From assembly GCA_965242565.1 (NCBI GenBank), contig OZ251457.1, positions 2,108,001-2,172,000 of the forward strand: 64,000 nt of DNA, given 5' to 3'. Of the stretch, positions 49,169 to 57,747 are shown in pieces; position 1 is the stretch's first letter, and every line of letters starts with the position of its first letter. Position numbers and translations under genes: made by a program. Source of the DNA: CATQGW01 sp965242565. GTDB lineage: Bacteria > Chloroflexota > Dehalococcoidia > Bin125. The notes under the pieces are model-generated. The model ran no database searches and was not told the origin of the DNA. It saw only the letters and a list, made by a program, of their open reading frames with translations.

Positions 49169-52087
49169 ATGGCTTCCCACTCTCAAACAAACGAGATTGG
49201 ACGGCTCCACGAGTCCACCGCCAATACTGCCATCGCCGATTGGCTCAAGGAGATCGGGCACGGCTGGGCGCCCAACGCCGAACGCAGGCGGACCTTGGTA
49301 GGAAGTGCCGGCCGCCCGGACATCATCATTCGTCAGGGGAATCGCACTCCCGTCGTGATCGAGACCGAGTTCGGTGCGCCCGCGATTGCCGATGCAGCGC
49401 GTCGGCTCGGCCATACGCTGCGAGGTCAAACCACGCCGATTACCCAAGTGATCGCATTGGGAATCGATGCCGCTTGCGAGTATGACGATCGCGCAGCGCT
49501 GCTCCAGCGTCTGGACGACAATGAGCAAATTTTCACCGTGCAGGTCGTCAAGGGCGCACATGAGACGGAAGCCGAGATTTGGCCCTCGGAGAATCCGCTC
49601 GTCGCAACGTCGTTCGACCTTGTCGCCTACTGCGAGTACTCCCAGGTGCCGCAAGTCGTGATCGAGGAGCACGGCCGCCTGATCGCCGAAGAGATCGAGG
49701 CGACTAGCGTGAGGCTCTTGAACGTTCTCAGGCAGACCAAATCGCGAGGCTCCGATGCGATCGCAACGCTGAGGCAGCTGACCGCCACCGATGACGACGA
49801 GAGCGCTGCCAGGAATGTGTGCGCGATCTGGCTGATCGCAATCGACCTGCAAAACGACTTGGCCAGGTACAGCGACGAAATGCAGGAGCGCGGCCTCAAG
49901 ACCACAGCACAGTTGCAGCAACAGCACTTGGGCGTGCTGGTCCCACAGCGACTACTCGACGAGTGGAAGCTCATCGAGGACGTAAACTACGAAGCGGTGA
50001 TGACCATTGCGATCACCACGCTGGCAGCCGACAACCTCGGTACCGAGTTGTCGCCCGTGCTCGACAAGCTGGCAAGTTTGAGTGAGCAGATCGACGGGCT
50101 GAATGTCAAGCACGTCTACAACTTCGTCGGAGAGCTTTGGCAACGACTGATTAAGGACCGAAAGGCCCGGGCCGCCAACTACACCCGGCCGCCGGTCGCC
50201 GAGATGCTGGCGACAGCGTCGGTCGCGCGCTTTGCCGGGCGGTCGCGCGTCGATCTGCGGGCGCTGAATCTCTGGGACGCGGCGTGCGGTACAGGTACTC
50301 TGGTAGGCGCGGGAGAACGCGCATTGCGGCGCCTCTACATCCGCAAGGGTGGTAATGCGCAACTGTCTCTCCACAAAGACCGGATGGAGCAGCACATCTA
50401 CGCGATGGACGTGAACAGCATCGCCGGTACGCTCACTGCCAAACGGCTTACCGACCTGGAAGTCGAGCAGGCATATGACAGCAGCAACATCGCACTCGTT
50501 GACCATGAGGCGGGCTCCCTGTATCTGCTCGATCCGGAACAGACCACCATCAAAAACCTGCTCGGTCATGGCGGCGAGTCGGTGACGCCGGCGAACGGTG
50601 AAGATGCGGCGCTGTTCGGCATTCCACTCAGCAGTATGGACTGGGCGTTGATGAATCCGCCGTACAATGTCGCGCACTACGGCGCGAGCTTGGCTACGAC
50701 CGGCCTGGCGCCCTTGCGACGTAAGGCCGCCGCAGCCCGCGACAACGTGCGCGCCGCGGCGCGCGGCTACGTCATGTCCAATGGCAAGGCGGGACTCGCG
50801 AGCCACTTCGGCGATATCAGCAACATGCGCTTGCAACCGCATGGCGTCTATGCGCACGTGTTGCCCTTGACCGCCGCGCACGCCGGAAGCTGGAGCGCAT
50901 GGCGCGCCGAGCTGGAAACGGATTTCGACAACATCGTCGTCATCGCCAATGTCGGCGCCGCCGAGCGCAGCATGAGCGCCGACACAGGCATGAACGAGAT
51001 GCTGGTCATTGCGACCAAGAAAGCGGAACGGCCTGCGGAGCTGACGACAAGCACGATTACCGCTGTGGCGTTGCAGACGCCGCCGGAAACGCTCGAACAA
51101 GGCTATGCGCTCGGACGTGAGATCGCAGCGCTCCCGCCGACAGGCGCGGAGGGAGCATTCGACCACGGACAGTGGGTCCGAACCAAAGCGCCCCGAATCG
51201 GCTTCCCCTGGATCGCTGTCGGCACAGGCAGCACCGAGTTGACCCACGTGGCCGATGCGCTGATCAACGCGCGTTGCTGGGATCCGCTCGACTTGGTAGA
51301 CATTCCGGTCGACCTCGCGGTGACGCGATTCGATGCAGTCGCCGAACCTGGCCCGACCCATGACCGAATCGGCCATCCGGAGGGCGGCGACGGGCGTGGC
51401 GCGTTCCGCTGGAAAAAGCTCAACCAGCGCGGAGCGCTGCCGACGCACATCGCGATGTGGAGCAGCGACGCGGCGACGCAGCAGCGCTTGATCGTGCGTC
51501 CGACCCACGGCGGTACGGTAGTCCGTCGCGGCAAAGTACGCGAACTGAACGAGCAGCGCAGTCTCTGGTTCTTCGCTCGTAACATCAGATGGACCTCCCA
51601 GGCGTTGTCGATCGCCCACACCCAGGTTGCCGCGCACGGCGGCGGTGCGTGGAACGCCCTACAGTCGCCTGGAGATCGGGTCGGCCGGGCGCTGGCTATC
51701 TGGTGGAACAGCATCTTCGGTGCGATCGTGCGTCACCTCTGCGCCGTCAACACGCAGGCTGGCCGCGCGACTATTCAACTCGATCACCTTGCCGGCCTGC
51801 CCTGCCCCGACTTCACCGCCGACTCCGCCGCCGCCCGCCGCGCGCTCGACATCGCCGAGCGCGAGTTTAACCGCCTCGCAGCGCTCGAACTCGAACCGTT
51901 CGGCTTCTGCTTCCAGGACCTCAACCGCCACCAGATCGACCTCGCCGCCGCCGAGATGCTCGGCCTCAACCCGAACGACGCCGGCGTCCGCGAGCTGCTC
52001 GCGCGCTACCGCCTCCTCTTCGCCCGCGAGCCCAACGTCAACGGCCGCAAGCGCGCCATCCTCGCCGCACTGGCCGAATACGAATGA
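49169..52087 (+). CDS. Single-chain restriction-modification enzyme (Type IIG-like), copy B
   Basis: The 972-residue protein has an N-terminal PD-(D/E)xK-type site (Asp51 in GRPDIIIRQG, then E65-T-E67), a long helical connector, an N6-adenine methyltransferase core with DAACGTGT (from Asp370) and NPPY (496-499), and a C-terminal recognition-like region. It resembles copy A in size and plan, but the motif spellings differ and I see no long shared runs, so this is not a recent duplication. It begins 43 nt after the decarboxylase-like gene and has lower third-position GC than its neighbours. No separate nuclease or specificity gene is nearby. A defence role is inferred. Confidence 0.83.
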   Translation: MASHSQTNEIGRLHESTANTAIADWLKEIGHGWAPNAERRRTLVGSAGRPDIIIRQGNRTPVVIETEFGAPAIADAARRLGHTLRGQTTPITQVIALGIDAACEYDDRAALLQRLDDNEQIFTVQVVKGAHETEAEIWPSENPLVATSFDLVAYCEYSQVPQVVIEEHGRLIAEEIEATSVRLLNVLRQTKSRGSDAIATLRQLTATDDDESAARNVCAIWLIAIDLQNDLARYSDEMQERGLKTTAQLQQQHLGVLVPQRLLDEWKLIEDVNYEAVMTIAITTLAADNLGTELSPVLDKLASLSEQIDGLNVKHVYNFVGELWQRLIKDRKARAANYTRPPVAEMLATASVARFAGRSRVDLRALNLWDAACGTGTLVGAGERALRRLYIRKGGNAQLSLHKDRMEQHIYAMDVNSIAGTLTAKRLTDLEVEQAYDSSNIALVDHEAGSLYLLDPEQTTIKNLLGHGGESVTPANGEDAALFGIPLSSMDWALMNPPYNVAHYGASLATTGLAPLRRKAAAARDNVRAAARGYVMSNGKAGLASHFGDISNMRLQPHGVYAHVLPLTAAHAGSWSAWRAELETDFDNIVVIANVGAAERSMSADTGMNEMLVIATKKAERPAELTTSTITAVALQTPPETLEQGYALGREIAALPPTGAEGAFDHGQWVRTKAPRIGFPWIAVGTGSTELTHVADALINARCWDPLDLVDIPVDLAVTRFDAVAEPGPTHDRIGHPEGGDGRGAFRWKKLNQRGALPTHIAMWSSDAATQQRLIVRPTHGGTVVRRGKVRELNEQRSLWFFARNIRWTSQALSIAHTQVAAHGGGAWNALQSPGDRVGRALAIWWNSIFGAIVRHLCAVNTQAGRATIQLDHLAGLPCPDFTADSAAARRALDIAEREFNRLAALELEPFGFCFQDLNRHQIDLAAAEMLGLNPNDAGVRELLARYRLLFAREPNVNGRKRAILAALAEYE

Positions 52088-52094
52088 GCGCCCC

Positions 52095-52619
52095 TCAGTC
52101 CGCGGAGGCCGCCGCCCGCAGGCGGCGACGCTCGGCGCAACGTTGCGCCGCCCGGCGGTAGTGCCTGTTGTCGGGCGGCTCCAGATCGAGCGGCAACCTG
52201 CGATGCGCCTCGTCCAGCATCGCGCACAGGGAGAGAACGTTCCGCATCCGGTGGCGAATCTCGGTCAGATCCATGGTGTCCTCGCAAAACCCCTTGTGGT
52301 GCAGCCGTTCGGCGCTGTCGAAATTGGCGATGAGTTCGGACGAATCGGCATCCAGCGCCTCACCGATCTGAACCACCAGCCGGCTTGCGACGCTGTGCTC
52401 GCAGTAGTACCAGCCGCGCGCATCGGCGAACACCTGGAGCCGACAGGCCGCCGCGCCCCACAGCTTCTCGCACGCCTGCGCGCGCAGCTCCCCGTCGATC
52501 TCCGCGTCCGGGCGCTCCAGGATCGCCGCCGCCGCCGCCAACAGACCGTCGCTCGTGCGCATATGCGGATCGAGCGGCGCTTGGGGCGGGTAGTAGGGGA
52601 TCGGTTCGGGGGCGGCCAT
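52095..52619 (-). CDS. HEPN/PaREP1-like helical protein
   Basis: The 174-residue protein looks like a HEPN-type four-helix bundle of the PaREP1 kind: GLLAAAAAILERPD, AQACEKLWGAAACRLQVFAD, then ARGWYYCEHS, ERLHHKGFCED and a last helix EIRHRMRNVLSLCAMLDEA. The EKLWGAAA and RLHHKGF segments are the most typical. HEPN proteins include RNase toxins and nucleotidyltransferase partners, but a clear R-x4-6-H motif is not evident and no nucleotidyltransferase gene is adjacent. It is convergent with restriction-modification copy B. The N-terminus is Pro-rich. Confidence 0.65.
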   Translation of the reverse strand: MAAPEPIPYYPPQAPLDPHMRTSDGLLAAAAAILERPDAEIDGELRAQACEKLWGAAACRLQVFADARGWYYCEHSVASRLVVQIGEALDADSSELIANFDSAERLHHKGFCEDTMDLTEIRHRMRNVLSLCAMLDEAHRRLPLDLEPPDNRHYRRAAQRCAERRRLRAAASAD

Positions 52620-52719
52620 CGTCTCTCCTGTTCGAGCGCGACGTGATTCCCATCTTATCGCCGCCCGCTTTGCGCTGATGCGCCGGCGGCGCTAGATTGC
52701 CCGCGAGGAAGGCGACGCC

Positions 52720-53604
52720 ATGCCCCAAACCGCAACCCTCTTCCCCGGCTTCCGCGAGCACCGCGCAGGCCCCATCTTCGCCCGCGTCGGCGGCGCGGGA
52801 CCGCCCCTGCTCCTGCTCCACGGCTTCCCCCAGACCGGCGCAATGTGGCACAAAATCTCCGCCGGCCTGGCCGAGCATTTCACCGTCGTCGTCGCCGACC
52901 TGCTCGGCTACGGCGCCAGCGACAGCCCGCCCGGCGACGGCGGGGCCGCAACCTACTCCAAACGCGCCATGGCCCGCCACATGGTCGACCTCATGGCCGA
53001 CCTCGGCCACGACGCCTTCCGCCTCGCCGGCCACGACCGCGGTGGGCGCGTCTCCTACCGCCTCGCACTCGACCACCCCCAGCGCGTCGAGCGCCTCGCC
53101 CTGCTCGACATCGTGCCCACCGTCGAGCAGTTCGAGCAGATGGGCATCCCCGGCGGCCTCGGCGGCTTCCACTGGTACTTCCTCGCCCAACCCGCCCCCC
53201 TGCCCGAACGCCTCATCTCCGGCGAACCCGACCTCTTCCTCGAGCGCATGCTCGGCGCCTGGGCGGCCGACGACACCGTCTTCAGCGAAGCCGCAATGGC
53301 CGAATACCGCGACGCCGCACACGACCCCGAAACCGTCCGCAGCTGGTGCGACGACTACCGCTCCGGCGCGCGCTTCGACCTCAACCTCGATCGCAGCGAC
53401 CGCAGCGCGGGCAACCGCATCGGCTGTCCCCTGCTCGTCCTCTGGGGCGCCGGCCGCGGCCCCAGCCGACGCGGACGCTTCATGGCCACCTGGCGGCGCT
53501 GGGCCGACGACATCCAGGGCGAAGCCATGCCCTGCGGCCACTTCATCCCCGAAGAAGCCCCCGAAGAGTGCGAACGCGCCCTGCGCGAGTTCTTTGCCGA
53601 CTGA
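52720..53604 (+). CDS. Haloacetate/fluoroacetate dehalogenase-like alpha/beta-hydrolase
   Basis: This 294-residue alpha/beta-hydrolase has an Asp nucleophile: LAGHDRGGR gives Asp106, Arg107 and Arg110, the nucleophile and carboxylate-binding pair of fluoroacetate dehalogenase. H151-W152 in GGFHWYFLAQ match the halide-stabilising pair, Tyr213 fits the third ligand, Asp130 the acid and His274 in CGHFIPEE the base. This is the full catalytic set by pattern. GAGGAAGG precedes the ATG, and TAGATT lies about 22 nt upstream. A general haloacid or ester role cannot be excluded. Confidence 0.82.
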   Translation: MPQTATLFPGFREHRAGPIFARVGGAGPPLLLLHGFPQTGAMWHKISAGLAEHFTVVVADLLGYGASDSPPGDGGAATYSKRAMARHMVDLMADLGHDAFRLAGHDRGGRVSYRLALDHPQRVERLALLDIVPTVEQFEQMGIPGGLGGFHWYFLAQPAPLPERLISGEPDLFLERMLGAWAADDTVFSEAAMAEYRDAAHDPETVRSWCDDYRSGARFDLNLDRSDRSAGNRIGCPLLVLWGAGRGPSRRGRFMATWRRWADDIQGEAMPCGHFIPEEAPEECERALREFFAD

Positions 53605-53671
53605 CTCACCGACTAAATCAGCGACTGGGCTACGCTGAAGCCCACACCAGACACAGCGGAAGGAGCGGCCA

Positions 53672-54274
53672 ATGGACGCAGTGACGACAATCCGGGGCAC
53701 CGCCATCCCGCTCGACCGCGCCGATGTGGACACCGACCAAATCATCCCCGCCAAATACCTCAAGCGCATCGAGCGCACCGGCTACGGCCCCTTCTGCTTC
53801 GAAGCCTGGCGCAAAGACCCCGAATTCGTCGTCAACCAGCCCCAGTACCAGGGCGCATCCGTCCTGCTCGCCGGCCAAAACTTCGGCTGCGGCTCCTCCC
53901 GCGAGCACGCCGTCTGGGCCATCCAGCAAATGGGCGTCGGCGCCGTCATCGCCCCCTCCTTCGGCGACATCTTCCGCAACAACTCCGCCAAAATGGGCCT
54001 CCTCACCGTCGCCCTCACACCCGAAGACGTCGCCCACCTCATGCGCCTCGCCGAAGGCGAACCCAGCGCCGCGATCACCGTCGACCTCGAAGCCCAGACC
54101 GTCAGCGCCCCCGGCGGCTGGAGCCGCAGCTTCGAAATCGCCCCCTTCGTCAAGCACCGCCTGCTCAACGGCCTCGACGACATCTCCATGACCCTCACCC
54201 ACGCCGAAGAAATCGCCGCCTTCGAGTCCGCCCGCCCCCCCGAACTGCCGATGACCACTCCGGCGTCTCGTTAG
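53672..54274 (+). CDS. leuD: 3-isopropylmalate dehydratase small subunit LeuD
   Basis: This 200-residue aconitase swivel-domain subunit pairs with LeuC to isomerise isopropylmalate in leucine synthesis. It has the N-terminal DVDTDQIIPAKYLK, then NFGCGSSREHAVW (the swivel signature), FGDIFRNNSAKMGLL and the terminal helix region. AAGGAG precedes the ATG. leuC is not in the window, and leuB lies 3.5 kb downstream behind an accessory insertion. The next gene starts only 9 nt after this stop. Confidence 0.95.
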   Translation: MDAVTTIRGTAIPLDRADVDTDQIIPAKYLKRIERTGYGPFCFEAWRKDPEFVVNQPQYQGASVLLAGQNFGCGSSREHAVWAIQQMGVGAVIAPSFGDIFRNNSAKMGLLTVALTPEDVAHLMRLAEGEPSAAITVDLEAQTVSAPGGWSRSFEIAPFVKHRLLNGLDDISMTLTHAEEIAAFESARPPELPMTTPASR

Positions 54275-54283
54275 TCGGACGTC

Positions 54284-56689
54284 ATGCGTTCAGCTCTTCA
54301 GCTACTCGTCTGCTTGCTTGCTGCCATCTGGCTCGGCTCGGCATGCACCGCCACTGACGAGACACAGATTGTCGAACGAGCCGACGCATGCGAACGGGCC
54401 GACGACATTCTTGGAGAATCAATCAGTGCGCGGCGCCACCTTTTCATGGCTTTGGACTGTCGATTAGCGACGTTCTCGCCGGGCTTCCTCGCCGGGTTCG
54501 AACGCGGCGACATCGGCCTCCGTACAACAATCGATCAGCTCCGCGCCATAATTCGGGCACTGGAGTCGGTTCCTGACCCGAGCGGTGATCCTGGCGAGGC
54601 GCTGACGATAGTGTATCGCGCGTCTATCGACGCAGGAGCACCGATGGTTATGGGAGTTGCTTTTCGCCCGATCTTGCGCAATTGGCTCGTCAGCGACCTG
54701 AGCAGTCGTTCCAAGTCTTTCGCTGCTGCGTTCGACCAGGAATTGATTCTGCGACTCTCGGTTGATGAGCTTCATCTGATTTACACGACGGTCAATGAAC
54801 TTCCTCGTGGGGAGGAAATGGCCATCACGAACCTCGCGACCGTCTATGAGGTTGCGAAGGCGGCAAAGATCGACGACAAGATCGTGGCGACGGGTTTCTC
54901 GAGGGTGTTGCGCGAGGAGATCGCCACGCTTCTCAGCGAGTTTCGCCCATCGTTCGCTCAGGCATTCGATCTCGGCGCCCTGAACGAATCGTCTCCCAGT
55001 CAGCTGCAAGCGCTCCGCGGCGAGATTGCAGCGCTTCCGCGCGACGCTCAACCGATAAGCCAGAGCCTCGGCCCTATCTATGACCACGTTCGGAGTACCG
55101 GCTCGACGGCTGGCTTGGTGACCGCATCGTACGCGCGTGCTTTGATTCGCGATGCGGCGGCGGTACTCGCCGTCGCGCACCCGAACTTTCAGCTCGCGTT
55201 CCAGCAGGACGGCCTCGACCGACTCGATGTTGAACGCTTGCGGGTCGTCCTGCAGGTCCTCCGATCTCTTCCAGACAAGGGCCGTGACGAAACGAATGCG
55301 TTCGCGTCCCTGCACGTTGCGCTTGTCGAAAACGGCCTGCACGAGGGAGCGTCACTCTTGGGCTACCGCGATCTGCTTGAGCACCGGATTGACGCGATCG
55401 TTGACGGCATGCACGAGAACTTCCGGCGAGTCTTTGATGGAAGCGCTCTTCACCGTAGCCCCCTCCGACATCTCGAGGTTCTCGAAGAGGCATTGAAGGA
55501 GTTGCCGGACGGCAGCGACGAAGATGGTGCGACTGCGCTCATCACCGTTCAAACAGCGGGCCTAGATGCCGGGGTTGAGTTGGACATCGGATACTCCCGT
55601 CTGCTTGCGGAACTGCGCGCTCCGATTCTGGCTGCGATTGAGCGCACGCTCGAGGACTTGGCCCCAGCCTTTGTCGACGCGCTCTCGATAAGCGAGATGA
55701 CGGCGATGTCGCCGGATGTGTTGGAGGCAGTATCGCACGAGCTGGAAAACTTGCCAGATCGTGGTGAAAATGTCGGGGACGCCCTGTCGCGGGTCCTCGC
55801 TGCCGCGGTTGTCGCAGGGCACGATCCTACGGATGGCGATTTCGGTGCCACTGCATTCCGGGCCAAGATGCAGGCGGAGCTGAGAGCAGTCGTGGTCACC
55901 ATGGATGATGCCGTGCGATCGCATCTCAAAATTGATGCGGTGCGCGGTGCGGATGTTCAACTCCAACACTTGCAAGCCGTTGTTGCTGCTGCAACGGCAG
56001 TCCGCGAGTCGCGCGACCCGATAGAAGCAATCGAAGCGATTCATGTCGCTGCGGTCAAGGCTGGCATGGAAACGGCGACGGCTAATTTCGGGCTGACCGA
56101 TGTGATCGTTGGTAAGCTGCAAGAGCGCTTTTCTGTCGATCGTGTGCTCTCACGTGCAGGCACCGCGACGTCCTTGACCGGTCAGGTTGATGCCATTGCG
56201 CTTGCCGCCTTTCGCACTGCGACTCGATTTTACGTTCCCACGAGTGATCCGGTTGCGCTGATCGAAGCGATGCACCGAAGCGCGGTGCAGGCCGGGATGA
56301 ACCCCGACAGCACGGACTTCGGTGCCGAAACTGCCGTCAATCTCCTCACTCCTGTCCAAGTCACTAGGACATGGATCACCAATGCCAGCACAGGAGAGGC
56401 TGTCTTTCGCTGGAACATGGTGAACTACTCCGATGTCGGAATCAAGACTGTTCGCTTCGCAATCTACGCATACGATTCGTTCGGAGGGACGTTCGGCGGT
56501 GGGTGTCTACCGTTCCCCGCTCGCGGCGAAATCCGCTTGACGCAAGCACAGCGGTACGGCCGTGACGGTCAAGGTGTAGGCGGGTTGTCGTGGTGGTGGG
56601 AGGGCTGGCGATGTACGGCGCGAGCCGACAGGTTCGACCTACAAATTCGCGACGTCGTGTTCGTCGACGGTACACGCTGGGCACCTTAG
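54284..56689 (+). CDS. Lipoprotein with a 78-residue tandem repeat
   Basis: The 801-residue protein has a signal peptide ending in a lipobox LGSAC (lipidated Cys21), so it should be anchored outside the membrane. Residues about 47-690 consist of seven to eight helical repeats. The anchor F-x-x-x-F ends at residues 72, 150, 228, 306, 384 and 463, a period of 78 or 79, each followed by L-x-x-L...LP and an A-G-like turn. A seventh copy is more divergent. The C-terminal 110 residues (from VQVTRTWIT) are a beta-rich, aromatic domain. Base composition is clearly lower in GC than flanking leuD and leuB. No known family is recognised. Confidence 0.82.
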   Translation: MRSALQLLVCLLAAIWLGSACTATDETQIVERADACERADDILGESISARRHLFMALDCRLATFSPGFLAGFERGDIGLRTTIDQLRAIIRALESVPDPSGDPGEALTIVYRASIDAGAPMVMGVAFRPILRNWLVSDLSSRSKSFAAAFDQELILRLSVDELHLIYTTVNELPRGEEMAITNLATVYEVAKAAKIDDKIVATGFSRVLREEIATLLSEFRPSFAQAFDLGALNESSPSQLQALRGEIAALPRDAQPISQSLGPIYDHVRSTGSTAGLVTASYARALIRDAAAVLAVAHPNFQLAFQQDGLDRLDVERLRVVLQVLRSLPDKGRDETNAFASLHVALVENGLHEGASLLGYRDLLEHRIDAIVDGMHENFRRVFDGSALHRSPLRHLEVLEEALKELPDGSDEDGATALITVQTAGLDAGVELDIGYSRLLAELRAPILAAIERTLEDLAPAFVDALSISEMTAMSPDVLEAVSHELENLPDRGENVGDALSRVLAAAVVAGHDPTDGDFGATAFRAKMQAELRAVVVTMDDAVRSHLKIDAVRGADVQLQHLQAVVAAATAVRESRDPIEAIEAIHVAAVKAGMETATANFGLTDVIVGKLQERFSVDRVLSRAGTATSLTGQVDAIALAAFRTATRFYVPTSDPVALIEAMHRSAVQAGMNPDSTDFGAETAVNLLTPVQVTRTWITNASTGEAVFRWNMVNYSDVGIKTVRFAIYAYDSFGGTFGGGCLPFPARGEIRLTQAQRYGRDGQGVGGLSWWWEGWRCTARADRFDLQIRDVVFVDGTRWAP

Positions 56690-56728
56690 AACGCTTGAGG
56701 CGCACCAGACACGGGACGTCGGGAGTGC

Positions 56729-57103
56729 TCAGACGCCCTTACGGCGACTGAACTCCTCTTCACTCATTGGTCCGTGCTTGACGCCACTGAGGTCGAATGC
56801 CACAGTTCGCTCTCGCTTCCAGGTGGCGTCAAGAACATCAATGTCAATGTTACGGGTAAGGGCATCCTGCTCAACGACGACCCGGTAGATGGCTGTGCCG
56901 CGTGTCTCGTCGTCGAAACCGAACGGACCGCTCACGCTCGCAGCGACGCCGTGAGCCAAGAGGTGCTGAAGAACGACGTAGAGGTGATCAGCAATGTGCG
57001 CATCGCATTTATCCCGTTCAAGGTACGCACCGTGTCGCAAGCCGACGATCTCGGCACAGAACCATGCGGTAACGTCGGTGGGAGACCATTGAGGTACGGT
57101 CAT
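56729..57103 (-). CDS. Hypothetical protein in the leu island
   Basis: This is a 124-residue, mostly alpha/beta protein: DVTAWFCAEIVGLRHGAYL, HIADHLYVVLQHLLAHG, GTAIYRVVVEQDALTRNIDIDVLDA, and an acidic tail ending SEEEFSRRKGV. No family is recognised. GAAGGGAAAACAGC precedes the ATG. It shares the lower GC of the lipoprotein gene and is convergent with it, so both probably arrived together. Confidence 0.6.
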   Translation of the reverse strand: MTVPQWSPTDVTAWFCAEIVGLRHGAYLERDKCDAHIADHLYVVLQHLLAHGVAASVSGPFGFDDETRGTAIYRVVVEQDALTRNIDIDVLDATWKRERTVAFDLSGVKHGPMSEEEFSRRKGV

Positions 57104-57153
57104 GCTGTTTTCCCTTCACTGCGGGCAACGAGCATCGTTGCTCCAAGCCCAAC

Positions 57154-57417
57154 TTACCATCCTGTGTGGGAGTCTATCACGCGGCGTGAGAGGCGGTAGC
57201 TGAGAGCCGATGTGGCCCTTGCTGCGGCACGATCGCGATCTCCCGCTAGGTCCCCGGATGCCTTGCCTTCCTCTCTGTAGGCAGGATCGGTGATCGAGGT
57301 GCAGCCGCTGAAGCTGCCCACGTGGGGCAGGCGGTCGCGGACCGAGTTGATCCCCCGAAGCACCGGCAGGTTGTCGCCCACGAAGATGGTGCGGTTGTCG
57401 ACGTTCAGCTCGGCCAC
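57154..57417 (-). pseudogene. Truncated N-terminus of an adenine DNA methyltransferase
   Basis: The frame starts GTG and encodes MAELNVDNRTIFVGDNLPVL then RGIN, the distinctive beginning of site-specific adenine methyltransferases of the type ...GDNLDVLRGINSESVDLIYLDPPF. Directly after GINS the expected motif with D-P-P-F/Y is missing and unrelated sequence follows to a stop. The first 24 or so codons and the GAGGAGG ribosome-binding site plus a TAGACT box upstream are intact. This looks like the surviving 5' end of a deleted restriction-modification gene. Confidence 0.6.
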
Positions 57418-57503
57418 ATCGCGCCTCCTCGCGCATGCGCAGTCTAGCGCAGCGCTACAAATGTTCGCAAGACCACGCTGTCGAGCGCAGCGACCCTTTA
57501 CGC

Positions 57504-57509
57504 TACCCT
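57504..57509 (+). promoter_or_regulatory. TACCCT -10 box, leaderless-type spacing
   Basis: TACCCT is followed by 6 nt and then the ATG at 57516. TACGCT at 57499-57504 is an overlapping alternative. Confidence 0.35.
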
Positions 57510-57515
57510 GCCCTC

Positions 57516-57674
57516 ATGAGCGATCGCATCAAACCCTCCGGCGCCGATGTCTGGGCCAACCTGCGCGGTGCAGGCTCACCCCTCGCCGCCCTGCGCGGCA
57601 TGGCCGCCAACACCTGGCTCAAGCTCAAGCGCCGCGACGACTGCTGCGGCAACTACGGCGACCCCGGCTGTTGA
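57516..57674 (+). CDS. Cys-rich microprotein ending CCGNYGDPGC
   Basis: The 52-residue product has a basic helix (AALRGMAANTWLKLKRRDD) followed by CCGNYGDPGC at the very end. The CCGNYGxPGC tail occurs, as I recall, in small proteins of Chloroflexota and actinobacteria of unknown role. Three Cys in ten residues suggest a metal or redox site. It lies 73 bp upstream of leuB in the same direction, possibly in one operon, and is the first GC-rich gene after the island. Confidence 0.65.
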   Translation: MSDRIKPSGADVWANLRGAGSPLAALRGMAANTWLKLKRRDDCCGNYGDPGC

Positions 57675-57747
57675 GTGAGCCGCGAACGCGCGCTCCGGGA
57701 GGGCGCGCCGGACGACCACACCCACGACCACACGGAGGACTGACCAA

